Below, in pieces: positions 21,897 to 30,256 of a stretch of 40,444 nt of DNA. Below the pieces are notes generated by a model. The model was not told where the DNA came from. It worked only from the letters and a program-made list of their open reading frames with translations, and did no database searches. Position 1 is the first letter of the stretch; every line of letters begins with the position of its first letter. The position numbers and the translations under genes are program-made. The stretch is from a virus. The stretch lies in IMG/VR virus record IMGVR_UViG_3300001533_001008, positions 1 through 40,444 of that record; one strand, written 5' to 3'.

Positions 21897-22472
21897 ATGT
21901 GCGATTTCATTCGCAGACTCTTTCGCCGGACTCCGCCTACGCAGGCGGCTCCTCAAGAGCCGCCTGCCCCTGCGGTACTGGCGAAAGACCTGCTGTACCA
22001 GAGCAGGCAGTATGCAACCCAGCGCACCTCGGAATTCGAGGGATGCGAACTTAAGCCGTACACTTGCACAGTATCCAACAGGCTTCATATCGGGTTTGGT
22101 AGGAATATTGAAGATATGGGCATCAGTCCGGATGAGGCAGAGCGGATGCTTCATAATGACATGGATACTGCCGTAAGGGAGTTACTGGCTACCTTTCGGG
22201 AATTCGATCCGGAAAGCAGCCTATTCAATCTGAATGAGCAGCAGGTGCTGGAAGTGTACTCGAGGTTTCCAGTGTTACTGGATCTGCTATACAACCTGGG
22301 TCTAACACGTTTCCTGACCTTCAAGAAGATGATTGCTGCGATCAGGGAACAGGACTGGGTTACTGCGTCCAAGGAACTCATGGACTCCAGGTACGCACAA
22401 CAGGTACCTATACGTGCCAAGAATAATGCACGCTGGTTGCAGAAAGGGAGACCATGTTCGAATTCAGGATAG
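21897..22472 (+). CDS. T4-type lysozyme (GH24 endolysin) with non-standard active site
   Basis: 191 residues, ATG 21897 with GGGGGAAACG upstream. A Pro-rich N-terminus (about 12-30) and then a GH24 domain. Catalytic Glu48 (SEFEGCELKPY) is kept. The position of T4 Asp20 is Cys57 (YTC) and the position of T4 Thr26 is His64 (LHIGFGRN). The Cys is seen in related phage lysozymes that carry YxCTxGKLTIG; the His at the Thr position is unusual. GISPDEAERMLHNDM follows as usual. It should cleave peptidoglycan at lysis. No signal peptide, so a holin is needed. Confidence 0.88.
   Translation: MCDFIRRLFRRTPPTQAAPQEPPAPAVLAKDLLYQSRQYATQRTSEFEGCELKPYTCTVSNRLHIGFGRNIEDMGISPDEAERMLHNDMDTAVRELLATFREFDPESSLFNLNEQQVLEVYSRFPVLLDLLYNLGLTRFLTFKKMIAAIREQDWVTASKELMDSRYAQQVPIRAKNNARWLQKGRPCSNSG
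21941..21967. repeat. 11-bp hairpin with CTCAA loop within the lysozyme gene
   Basis: GCAGGCGGCTC (21941-21951) and its complement (21957-21967) flank CTCAA. It lies in the Pro-rich linker codons, where protein sequence is under weak constraint. Same loop as four other hairpins in the genome. Confidence 0.8.
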
Positions 22473-22657
22473 TCGGAGATCCGGGGGAGGAGGCAGAATG
22501 CCTCTTAACACAAAGTCATCGCTTGGTTGGAGGCACAGCTCCCAGAAAAGAGTTGGAACCCGTCGTGGATTGGTTAAACCAGCACTTCCATACGCTGTTT
22601 GTCCAGGTGGACGGTACTTACCACCGGATAGAGGAGGTTCAGGATGGCAGACCCTAA
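22454..22657 (+). CDS. Small protein, function unknown
   Basis: 67 residues, ATG 22454 with AAAGGGAG upstream, overlapping the lysozyme end by 19 bp. Mixed alpha/beta (RKELEPVVDWLNQHFHTLFVQVDG). Small and uncharged at the ends, without a membrane segment, so it is not a spanin candidate. No family recognised. Confidence 0.65.
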   Translation: MFEFRIVGDPGEEAECLLTQSHRLVGGTAPRKELEPVVDWLNQHFHTLFVQVDGTYHRIEEVQDGRP

Positions 22658-22976
22658 GTACCTCATTGGCGTACCCATGTACGTTGGAGATTTTGTTCCC
22701 AAAGGTCCGGGAAGAGGTGATATCGTAGCGAACTCTACCAAAAGCTGGAGAAACATAGGGCATCTACTCATAGTCGCTACCATGGATCAATTCGGGGAAA
22801 TCATACCCGCGTTTGGTCTCGAGGAACGGGGTGCACAGAAGCTTGCAGAGATTGCAGGTGGGGGCGTGCAGATTCGACCTGTGGATTCACCCCAGCCCCC
22901 GCAGCCAACTGGAGGTGCAGGCTCTAAGGGCGATTTCCCCGTGGAACCGGACCCGGGTGGAGGTGGGATTGGCTGA
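22644..22976 (+). CDS. Last rightward gene, function unknown
   Basis: 110 residues, ATG 22644 with GGAGGTTCAGG just upstream, overlapping the previous gene. The N-terminal ~75 residues look globular (YLIGVPMYVGDFVPKG, HLLIVATMDQFGEIIPAF). The rest is a Pro/Gly-rich tail (PPQPTGGAG, EPDPGGGGIG). Its end overlaps the end of the leftward Pro/Cys-rich gene by 53 bp, convergently. Confidence 0.65.
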   Translation: MADPKYLIGVPMYVGDFVPKGPGRGDIVANSTKSWRNIGHLLIVATMDQFGEIIPAFGLEERGAQKLAEIAGGGVQIRPVDSPQPPQPTGGAGSKGDFPVEPDPGGGGIG

Positions 22977-23592
22977 GTCTCTTGTCCAGATACTTCAGGT
23001 ACTCAAAGAGGATTGAAAGTTCCCCGCGAATACCCGATGCGTAGTCTAACTGAGACACAATCGCACAGTTGTTTGCTGCCATGTCAAACCACTGGCACTG
23101 AAAACCCAGGCAGGTATCACCCAGGACAGGGCACACGAGCCCACCAGATGACCCAGGTGCCTCCGAATCCTCCTGGGGAGTACCCGAGGTACCCCCAGGT
23201 TGTTTTAGAGCCTCCTGGGGAACCACACGAGGTTGAGCCACCTCCGGGTCAGGAGGAAAGGACAACCCCGGAAGGTAAGGTTGTTCTTTGACCACAGGAG
23301 GTGGCTCAAACAGTCTGGGTACCTTCCTGGGAGGTGCGGGTATCTGGAGGTCCTCTCCGGGAGGAAAAGTAAGTACTTGACGTACCGGGGGGTACTCAGG
23401 TATACTATCCGCATCTTCCGTGTATTGCTTCCTCCCACTCGGTACCCCCCGAGTGACTGGGGTAGGGTGACGGGCTCCTTGAGTCCGTCCCCTACCCTTT
23501 TTACCCTCAAGATACTCCCACTGCCTGGCCTGACGCAGGAATTTATCCCCAGGCTTCTTGGGCTTCTTGGGTAGCTTCCGCTCCCTAGTCAA
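22924..23592 (-). CDS. Pro-rich protein with a conserved-type Cys cluster, last gene of the leftward unit
   Basis: 222 residues from TTG 23590-23592, overlapping the previous gene's stop by 8 bp. A basic N-terminus (RERKLPKKPKKPGDKF), a long Pro-rich disordered middle (residues 60-145), then a compact module with Cys in CPVLGDTC, GFQCQWF and NNCAI. This Cys/Trp pattern is found in small proteins of many phages, possibly metal-binding; role unknown. A C-terminal helix (GELSILFEYLKYLDKRL) follows. The start codon is tentative. Confidence 0.65.
   Translation of the reverse strand: MTRERKLPKKPKKPGDKFLRQARQWEYLEGKKGRGRTQGARHPTPVTRGVPSGRKQYTEDADSIPEYPPVRQVLTFPPGEDLQIPAPPRKVPRLFEPPPVVKEQPYLPGLSFPPDPEVAQPRVVPQEALKQPGGTSGTPQEDSEAPGSSGGLVCPVLGDTCLGFQCQWFDMAANNCAIVSQLDYASGIRGELSILFEYLKYLDKRLSQSHLHPGPVPRGNRP
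23172..23206 (+). terminator. Probable terminator for the rightward unit
   Basis: CCTGGGGAGTACC (23172-23184) pairs with GGTACCCCCAGG (23188-23199) with one bulged A around CGA, followed on the + strand by TTGTTTT. It lies about 200 bp beyond the last rightward gene, inside the oppositely coded Pro-rich gene, so it would stop rightward transcripts from running into the late genes antisense. Confidence 0.6.
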
Positions 23593-23797
23593 GCTTCATG
23601 CCCTTGGCCGCTGCCTTGATGCGTGCAATCTCCTTGCCCTTACCGAAGTCTGCAATCCCCTGACCCAGCAGGAAGCCAATGAGCGTAACAATCAACCAGG
23701 TAATCTGCTCTCCGGACAAACCCAGGGTCTCCCCAAGGAACGTAATCAGCGCAGCAAGGAGCATTGCTGCAAGTTTCTTCCACTCAAAGACAGGCAC
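23585..23797 (-). CDS. Small two-TM membrane protein, holin candidate
   Basis: 70 residues from GTG 23795-23797, which has a very strong AAGGAGG 6 bases upstream. Two hydrophobic helices: KLAAMLLAALITFLGETLGL and ITWLIVTLIGFLLGQGIADF. A charged C-terminal tail follows (KGKEIARIKAAAKGMK), a typical small phage holin layout. The frame is open upstream to a TTG at 23902 that would add 35 residues with a further hydrophobic start (IGIIGGAILI) but has no ribosome site. A dual-start (long/short) holin arrangement is possible. Confidence 0.6.
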   Translation of the reverse strand: MPVFEWKKLAAMLLAALITFLGETLGLSGEQITWLIVTLIGFLLGQGIADFGKGKEIARIKAAAKGMKLD

Positions 23798-23867
23798 GTT
23801 ACCCTCCTTCCTTCTTTTGGCTAACTCCCGTTCCAGGGATTTCCGGAACAGGTAGAACTTCAGACGC

Positions 23868-24092
23868 TTAATCAGTATGGCGCCTCCGATTATTCCTATC
23901 AAGAAGTATGGCTAACGAGGTAGACATTGTTTCAAGTATGGTTGTTTGTCTCATAAGAAGCTTACTTATAGACTCGGAACAGGGGAGTCTATCCCCCCTG
24001 TATCCCCTGCTCTTTGACAGCTCGTATAGAGTTTTGCCCAGGTAGACAATAAAGATTCCTAGAGCAGAACCCGACATAATTGTGTAGTCCAA
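23868..24092 (-). CDS. Small single-TM membrane protein
   Basis: 74 residues from TTG 24090-24092 with GAGG 6 bases upstream. Near the start is one TM helix (SGSALGIFIVYLGKTLYEL), then a basic segment and a helical region (LMRQTTILETMSTSLAILLD) ending in NNRRRHTD. Topology would suit an i-spanin or accessory lysis protein. No family recognised. Confidence 0.55.
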   Translation of the reverse strand: MDYTIMSGSALGIFIVYLGKTLYELSKSRGYRGDRLPCSESISKLLMRQTTILETMSTSLAILLDRNNRRRHTD

Positions 24093-24100
24093 GTGGTACC

Positions 24101-24388
24101 TCAGAGACTTCTAAAGTGGTATTGCCCCAAAACTGGGTCAGGTACAACTTCCACGCCCAATGTGTTTATGAACCAATTGATGATCTCGTCATCCTTCCCC
24201 CGCAGATTCCAGCGAGGGATGGAGAAATACTCCGGATCCGCTTGCGCGGATACGTTTAGATAGTAGAGACTGTACCTGGGTAGCCACAAACACAACACAT
24301 CCAGCACTGCACGTAACTTTCTTGGAAACTGGGATATATCCTGTAGTACACTCCCATCCTGAAAAACTACCTGAACACCTAAGCTCAC
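24101..24388 (-). CDS. Small virion-module protein, function unknown
   Basis: 95 residues from GTG 24386-24388 with GGAGG upstream, overlapping the stop of the 1,087-residue gene (GTGA). Globular (RAVLDVLCLWLPRYSLYYLN, IINWFINTLGVEVVP). No TM or signal. Translational coupling to the big internal protein suggests a virion or ejection role, but this is inference from position. Confidence 0.65.
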   Translation of the reverse strand: MSLGVQVVFQDGSVLQDISQFPRKLRAVLDVLCLWLPRYSLYYLNVSAQADPEYFSIPRWNLRGKDDEIINWFINTLGVEVVPDPVLGQYHFRSL

Positions 24389-27300
24389 TGATCACCTCCT
24401 ATCCAATCGAACTCAGGTTGAAGTGGTTCCTTGTCTCTTCCGAAGCTCTTTCTGAGCTTCATCACATCCTTCAAGTACTTCTCGTGAAGTCTACTGATCT
24501 CAGGTGAGGTTCGATCTTTCCTGTACTCCGCCCGGGCAGCAGCCTGGTAGTTTACGGATAACTGACGCAGCAAAAAGGAAAGCTCCGCCATGGATCTATC
24601 CTTATCCAGGGGATAAGTCTTGCCGACAAACAAGCGGGCCATACGGGACACAAGATCCATTTCCTGGGGGTTGTCTACCCAGGTATGCAACTCGTTTATG
24701 GGGCGAAGACTTTTAAGCATGTGAGAAACCTTCCGTGGAGTCGGTACCCCAAGGAAAGGATCTCTCTCCCCGTGGAACAAGGAGTTCATCCGGTCGATTT
24801 GCCTTCGAGTGAAGAAATTGATATTGAATATGGACTCGAGAGGAACCTTGATAAAAGGATTCAACGAGTGCATAGACCATTGGATGGGGTTGATGATGTC
24901 ATGAACGTCCGCCAAGGGTAGCCAGTTTTTGAACATGAAGTACTCGTGCTGGCCTGTCTGCTTATTGGTGCGTATACGAAGAGGCATCTGCTCCTTCATC
25001 CAGGAATTCAAGTAGCGTTCATCCTCTACCTGTTCCCAGCCATGGAAGGAGTGAAGAGCCGATCCAAACCTGGCAACCCTACTGGGTTGAGTTATGATTG
25101 CTTCAAGCTGGAAGGGGATATTCTTCCTGCTCCAGGAGTAGAACGGAAACACATTCCGGAAGATGTGCTTTTCCCTGGGGGAAAGGTCGTAGTAGTCAAA
25201 CAGATGCTTCTTAGCAGATGTAACTGCATCCTCAATACTAATCCCCTTCCTCACCTTCTGGAGAATGTGTGCTGCACGGGTGTAGTCATCCAAAATGGCG
25301 TTGATGCGAAAACCTGTCTCCAGGTAGATGTTATTGGGGCTACCCAATCCAAGCATAAGCTTCTGGGTTTCCTTGGGGGATAGTGGTGCGATGCCACCAA
25401 CAACTTTACCCAGACCCGATTTCTTGTACGCCCGGGAAAGAACTACCTGGGGATCAAAGCTACGTAGAGACGTACCCGCCATGCGAACATGAGAAGTGAC
25501 AGCCTCCTTCAGCTGCTTTGTGCGTTCAGGTGAGATGAATCCTGTACCCCAACCACCCAGTCGATCTATTTCGGTCCAAAGCTGCCTTCCCGAGATGGTA
25601 GTACCCAACTCTGTCTGAATCTTGAAGTCCTTACCCTTTCGCAGAGCACCAAACCACTTGGCAGCATCGGTAACACCCCGGGCAGCTTCGAGAGGATTGT
25701 CGGATCCGAGATAGTAATTCCACATATTCCCGGCAAAGTTACGTGTCGCGTAACTCGGAAAGACTGCCAAGGTCCAGGATTTCCATAGATTGATTGCCTT
25801 GGAGTAGGTACCCAGGAAACCACGAAGCTCCGGATTGAGGTCTGCCTCCATCTTCTCTATACGGTTGAGCCACCTACCCGCATCCGGGTGCATGAACCAA
25901 CCCTGCATGTCTGCGTGGTCAGCAGGAACAAACCCGGCTTCCTTGGCCCACTGGGGTAGGTCATCGAAGTTATCAGCTTTCACAGACAGAAGTTTATTGG
26001 GGTCCTTGATCTCTTTGAAGAACTGATCGGAGACAATTGCCCTGTCTGCACGCATACCTCTGGCTGCTAAGAGTACGGTAGGGTCTTCCTCGAAGAAACG
26101 CTGTACCTTTCCCTTGGGAATAAACCTGCCGATACCGTGCTGGTAAACCCACTCGTTTGCCTGCTGGGCAGACATTGCAGGGATAAGCCTACCAACCATG
26201 TCGGCATCAAGTACATCCTTCTCAACCTGCTTGTGCAGAAGTTTCAGAGTCTTCATGGACATCAGCTTGCCCTTCTCCATCGCTTTCATATCTCTACGGA
26301 GAAGGCTGTACAGGTTTGTCTTGTGCTTAGATCCCGGAAATACCGAATCTGTTATCGTCCGGAGAACATCTGAGTTTTGCTTGAGTACCTCCGGATTGAT
26401 AAACCGCATCCTGCGCATCAGGAGAGAGGCATGTGTTCTGAGTGGTGGCTTACCACTGCCTGCACGACCCCGGTGACTCGTAGCCCTCCATACCGTGTCC
26501 GTAGCTTCCCGCAGGTGCGTCTTAGCTTCATCCGTCATGAGGTGAAGCACGTAGTCCTGATCATGGGAAACAAGAAGCTTCATACTTTTACCAAGTACTT
26601 CTTCTTCCATACGTAGAATGTTCAGGTACTCGGAGCGGGCGATATGGTGTATCTCCTTCATCCGGGCAATCTCGGGAGTATCCAGAGGGGAACGGGGACC
26701 AAAAGGAAGCGGGAAGTTCTTGTGAAACTTTTCCACAGCCACATCAAAGCTTGTTCTTCCTGGGACAACTACTACACGCTTCGCATCCCGGGCCATCTGC
26801 AAGCTTGGGAACTCTTCCATACTGGCTGTGATAACTTCCCGCAACTTCTTCATGGATTCGTCCAGCGGCATATTGTACTGCTTAGACAACTGCGCTGCGA
26901 AATTACGAATCTCCGGTTCCATCAACTCCGTGGTATGGCGAAATCTTGCGCCACCTCTACCCATCAAGGAGGACATCAGTCTCTTGTGCGCCCGCCACAT
27001 GGGCAAAGGTACCCCTATGGGGAAGTTGAACGTCTGGGCAATGCGCTGTGTGACAGTATCCATGGCCTTGCCCATCTGCATCATCCACTCGGTATGTGGA
27101 AGTCGATTCAGAATACGCTCAGCGGCATGTCCGCTTTGAATAAGGTCCAAACCACGAAAGAACTGAGTACCACGTATATGTATGTCCCCCGGGATATGCA
27201 GCAAGGCGCGTTGGCCGCGCCTTGCCTGCTGGGCCAGGGACAAAGCCAACTCAGGTGCCTGAGCAGCAGCAATCCCCTTGGGAGAAAGCTTGGTACCTGT

Positions 27301-27648
27301 GCGCAAAGCAGCGCGTGCAGTACCACCTGCTTGTGCCAATTTTCCCGCACGGGTAAGGCCACCCAAGCTGATGTAAGAAAGGGGGTCCAGTACCCCACCC
27401 AGGATGGAACCACCAACAGTACGCTCAAGTCCTCCTGCTTCAGGGCGCAAAGCCTGGTACAAATCCCCACCGTATACCCGGCTCAGGTTCTGCTCCTGCA
27501 ACCTTTCGTAGGCGTCCGGAGCAAGAGAGCGCATTAGGGGAATGCCCGCAGCCTGTACACCAAACCGCTCACCTGTCAGGAGAGCATCCAGGAGCTTGCC
27601 GGGTACGGACTCGCTGAATCCTGGTTTTACTTTACGGTCTACTTCCAT
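24385..27648 (-). CDS. Large internal virion (ejection) protein, 1,087 aa
   Basis: Starts 2 bp after the 868-residue gene, with GAGG upstream. It is mostly helical. Segments include a Gly-rich hydrophobic start (GSILGGVLDPLSYISLGGL), FAGNMWNYYLGSDNPLE about midway, and FPFYSWSRKNIPFQLEA near residue 850. Such patterns occur in big structural proteins of short-tailed phages encoded after the tail genes. Its position, with the lytic transglycosylase upstream, matches the T7 gp14-gp16 core-protein cluster ejected into the host. No enzymatic motif seen. A 10-bp inverted repeat lies at 27201-27225. Confidence 0.75.
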   Translation of the reverse strand: MEVDRKVKPGFSESVPGKLLDALLTGERFGVQAAGIPLMRSLAPDAYERLQEQNLSRVYGGDLYQALRPEAGGLERTVGGSILGGVLDPLSYISLGGLTRAGKLAQAGGTARAALRTGTKLSPKGIAAAQAPELALSLAQQARRGQRALLHIPGDIHIRGTQFFRGLDLIQSGHAAERILNRLPHTEWMMQMGKAMDTVTQRIAQTFNFPIGVPLPMWRAHKRLMSSLMGRGGARFRHTTELMEPEIRNFAAQLSKQYNMPLDESMKKLREVITASMEEFPSLQMARDAKRVVVVPGRTSFDVAVEKFHKNFPLPFGPRSPLDTPEIARMKEIHHIARSEYLNILRMEEEVLGKSMKLLVSHDQDYVLHLMTDEAKTHLREATDTVWRATSHRGRAGSGKPPLRTHASLLMRRMRFINPEVLKQNSDVLRTITDSVFPGSKHKTNLYSLLRRDMKAMEKGKLMSMKTLKLLHKQVEKDVLDADMVGRLIPAMSAQQANEWVYQHGIGRFIPKGKVQRFFEEDPTVLLAARGMRADRAIVSDQFFKEIKDPNKLLSVKADNFDDLPQWAKEAGFVPADHADMQGWFMHPDAGRWLNRIEKMEADLNPELRGFLGTYSKAINLWKSWTLAVFPSYATRNFAGNMWNYYLGSDNPLEAARGVTDAAKWFGALRKGKDFKIQTELGTTISGRQLWTEIDRLGGWGTGFISPERTKQLKEAVTSHVRMAGTSLRSFDPQVVLSRAYKKSGLGKVVGGIAPLSPKETQKLMLGLGSPNNIYLETGFRINAILDDYTRAAHILQKVRKGISIEDAVTSAKKHLFDYYDLSPREKHIFRNVFPFYSWSRKNIPFQLEAIITQPSRVARFGSALHSFHGWEQVEDERYLNSWMKEQMPLRIRTNKQTGQHEYFMFKNWLPLADVHDIINPIQWSMHSLNPFIKVPLESIFNINFFTRRQIDRMNSLFHGERDPFLGVPTPRKVSHMLKSLRPINELHTWVDNPQEMDLVSRMARLFVGKTYPLDKDRSMAELSFLLRQLSVNYQAAARAEYRKDRTSPEISRLHEKYLKDVMKLRKSFGRDKEPLQPEFDWIGGDQ
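27201..27225. repeat. 10-bp inverted repeat within the 1,087-aa gene
   Basis: GCAAGGCGCG (27201-27210) and its complement (27216-27225) flank TTGGC. Confidence 0.6.
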
Positions 27649-27649
27649 G

Positions 27650-30256
27650 CTACTTAGCCTCAGCCTTTACAAAGACTAAAGACTTGTCCTGCTTGGGACC
27701 CGGAATGAAGTGATATACCTTCTTGTTGCCATGGATTGTAATCACCCCGGCTTTACGCGTAATCTTAGCCCCATCCCGCTTCAAACCCTCGAGGACCATA
27801 TACGATAGCGTATCCTGGGATCTCATGTCCTTTAGCCAGGTATCCACCTTGGGAGCTACCTGCATAGCCCGAGCACCCAGCTCCATTTGTGTCCCGGGAA
27901 CCTGCTCTGCAACCTTCTTCACAGCCTTAGAGGCGTCTCGTACCGCATCCTGCCATATCGGATGTTCCCTTAGCGGGGCAGGTACCCTGTCAGTTGTACG
28001 AGCCAGTTCCAGCAGTTTCTTGGGGGATGACTTCTGGAGTGTCTGTAACTCCTGTGTCAACCGCAGCATCATGTCCGGATCAGATCTCTGAGCAAGCTGG
28101 AAGAGACGCTGAAGATCAGGGTTGGTTGCAGCAAGAGGCGTCTCCTTCAAAGGAGTTTCAGGTCTACCCTTGGGTTTGGGTTTGGGTTTGGGTACAGCTT
28201 TTTTCTTCGCCTTGGCAAGATTTACCGCAGCCCGAGTAGGTTGAAAGTCCGCCAGGGAAGCACCCTTTGGCCGTTCAGTGTAGTTCAAACTGAACTGCCC
28301 GGGTAACGCATCCGGGGATGTAGAAAGTTTGGGAGGTTTGGGTTTCGGAGGGATTTTCCCTCTGAGAACCTTCAGCTGCTTTTCCAGACCTTCGATACTA
28401 CCAGAGAGTAGTTTCTCCTCAGCTTTAGCTTCCCTCTGTAACTTCGGAGAGTAATCCAGAAGCAATGTTGCCCGGACCTTACCTCGCTGAGCCCTCAGGT
28501 CCGTGAGGTCTCTTTCCATCTCTACTATGCGTGCAGCAACATCCTCTGTTTCGGGTTTCTTTGGTTTAGATCCCTGGGAACCCTTGGACGCAGCTTTCTT
28601 GCTCTTAGCCTTCTGATACAGGTCAGCTACCTGACCCTTGGGATCTTCCTGGAGCTCCTGCTGAACAAACTTGTCAAACTTGGTACCCTTGCGAGGAACT
28701 TCCCCCTTTTCCAAACGAGCAGTGAACCCCTTAGCCTCTTTTACCCGCTTATCCACTAACTGAGTAAATTCAGACTTGGGTTTAGGTTTAGATTTGGCCT
28801 TAGCAGCCTTTGCCGCAGTCTCCAGAGGTTTAGGTTTAGGTTTGGGTACCGTCTCCTCCGGAGGCAGCCAGTAATCCATTCCCGTCTTCCCCTTGGGGGG
28901 CTTCATCCGACCTTTTACCGGATCAAACGTGAACTCCTGCTGCTGCTGCTTCGCCTCGGGTTCAGGTTTGGGTTTGGGTTTGGGTTTAGGTTTGGGTTTG
29001 GGTTCAGGTTTGGGTTTGGGTTCAGGTTTGGGTTTAGGTTTGGGTTCAGGTTTGGGTTTGGGTTCAGGTTTGGGTTTAGGTTTGGGTTCAGGTTTGGGTT
29101 TGGGTTCAGGTTTGGGTTTGGCTACCTTGGGCCGAGGCTTGGCTTTGGTTGAAGCCTGTGTAACCCGGGGTTTAGATAGTTTCGCAGTCCTCTCCATCAT
29201 ATCCACTGCCTGATCGTACTCAGAAGCAGTCAGATCTCCCTGATGGTACTTCTCCTGAGCTGCCTGCTTGGCAGACTCGAGTGGGGTCTTGGGAGTCTTA
29301 GGCCGGGACTTGGATACCCTGCGAGACTTGGCTGCATCCTTTAGATCCGCTTTCCGTAGCTCCTTAAACACCTTGTGCTCCTGCGGAACTTTGGCTCTAG
29401 CTACCCTTTGGATAACACTGGGCATGTCTGTCGGAACCTTGGATACATCTGCTGTGGTACCTATAGCACCCTGAGGAAAAGTCTGCGTCTGAACCGGAGC
29501 CCTGCCTGGGGATACAGGTTTGGGAGTAGCAGGTGAAGGACCACCCAACCACCAATTCAGTACCTCTTTTTCATCCAAGGCCCGTGTGCCCTGAAACTGG
29601 GGAGGGGGTGTGGAAGATCTGGGGGATACCATGGGGTGCATTCGAGCAGGACCCGGAGCTTGCGTCCGAACACCCATATCGCCCAGGCCTGGGGGCTTGA
29701 GGCCCCCAGGCTTGGGCGTAACCCGGGGGCGGATACCTGGCTTACCCCGTAGGAGCCTGTAGAGTCCTCCCAGAGCCTTCGAACCTACCTTCTGGATACC
29801 TGGCCAGGCAGCACCCAAAAGTAGGGACGTAGTGGGGTCCTCAGAGGCTATGGAGGGGTCAAACTGGGCGCCCAGGGTACGGGCAGGTACGGACATAGCT
29901 GCACCACCCCCACTACCCAAAGCAAGTCTGGCAACCCCGGAACCTACCCCCTTACCTAGCAGCAAGGGAAGGGCTTCCATACCACCTCGAACCACTCCAC
30001 CCATGAGTCTGTCTGTGAGGGGAATGGAGTCACTTTGACCCATGCCCCTCAGGGCCCGGAGGTAGTCCTCTGTGCGGTACACTTGACCCTTGGCCTGCTC
30101 CTCAGCCTCCATCCAAGCAAGCAACTCAGGGTTGGTACGAGCCAGACGCGCCTTTGCTTCCCTAAGCTCGGCATCCCCTGTTCTGCGAATGAAGTCGAAA
30201 CTCCTGCCTCTTTCGGGAGGTGCCGGAGCAGGGGGTTCTATCGGGTAGAGAGCCAT
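27650..30256 (-). CDS. 868-aa virion protein with Lys-Pro/Glu-Pro repeat tract
   Basis: ATG 30254-30256 with GAGGTGTTGTC upstream, overlapping the transglycosylase gene by 19 bp. N-terminal ~160 residues include a hydrophobic Gly/Ala-rich segment ([20 protein letters not shown]). Residues about 379-432 are a dense (KP)n/(EP) repeat, with shorter KPKP tracts near 470-490 and 690-700. Charged helices follow. PK/PE repeats form stiff extended rods, as in TonB. A role in spanning a compartment during DNA ejection is plausible inference. The repeat-coding DNA is telomere-like (TTTGGG units). Confidence 0.7.
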   Translation of the reverse strand: MALYPIEPPAPAPPERGRSFDFIRRTGDAELREAKARLARTNPELLAWMEAEEQAKGQVYRTEDYLRALRGMGQSDSIPLTDRLMGGVVRGGMEALPLLLGKGVGSGVARLALGSGGGAAMSVPARTLGAQFDPSIASEDPTTSLLLGAAWPGIQKVGSKALGGLYRLLRGKPGIRPRVTPKPGGLKPPGLGDMGVRTQAPGPARMHPMVSPRSSTPPPQFQGTRALDEKEVLNWWLGGPSPATPKPVSPGRAPVQTQTFPQGAIGTTADVSKVPTDMPSVIQRVARAKVPQEHKVFKELRKADLKDAAKSRRVSKSRPKTPKTPLESAKQAAQEKYHQGDLTASEYDQAVDMMERTAKLSKPRVTQASTKAKPRPKVAKPKPEPKPKPEPKPKPKPEPKPKPEPKPKPKPEPKPKPEPKPKPKPKPKPKPEPEAKQQQQEFTFDPVKGRMKPPKGKTGMDYWLPPEETVPKPKPKPLETAAKAAKAKSKPKPKSEFTQLVDKRVKEAKGFTARLEKGEVPRKGTKFDKFVQQELQEDPKGQVADLYQKAKSKKAASKGSQGSKPKKPETEDVAARIVEMERDLTDLRAQRGKVRATLLLDYSPKLQREAKAEEKLLSGSIEGLEKQLKVLRGKIPPKPKPPKLSTSPDALPGQFSLNYTERPKGASLADFQPTRAAVNLAKAKKKAVPKPKPKPKGRPETPLKETPLAATNPDLQRLFQLAQRSDPDMMLRLTQELQTLQKSSPKKLLELARTTDRVPAPLREHPIWQDAVRDASKAVKKVAEQVPGTQMELGARAMQVAPKVDTWLKDMRSQDTLSYMVLEGLKRDGAKITRKAGVITIHGNKKVYHFIPGPKQDKSLVFVKAEAK
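28958..29120. repeat. Degenerate GGTTTGGGTT(T/C)A repeat encoding the Pro-Lys/Glu tract
   Basis: On the + strand the sequence is an almost uninterrupted series of GGTTTGGG, GGTTTAGG and GGTTCAGG units over about 160 bp. The minus strand encodes Lys-Pro and Glu-Pro dipeptides. Four or more runs of GGG separated by TTT make the + strand a G-quadruplex candidate. Copy number is likely to be unstable. Confidence 0.9.
29681..29717. repeat. 16-bp hairpin with TTGAG loop within the 868-aa gene
   Basis: GCCCAGGCCTGGGGGC (29681-29696) pairs with 29702-29717, with one G-T pair, around TTGAG. Same loop and GGGC/GCCC closing pairs as the hairpins at 522, 12620 and 13071. Confidence 0.85.

Noticed and set aside
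23798-23902. TTG start at 23902 as the main start of the holin candidate
   Set aside because: It lacks a ribosome site, whereas GTG 23797 has a near-perfect AAGGAGG; a minor long form is not excluded.
26644-27537. 297-codon + strand frame
   Set aside because: Antisense to the 1,087-aa virion gene, no ribosome site and no protein-like composition.
28893-29213. Plus-strand frame encoding Gly-Leu repeats
   Set aside because: It is the antisense reading of the Pro-Lys/Glu tract of the 868-aa protein, with no start signals.
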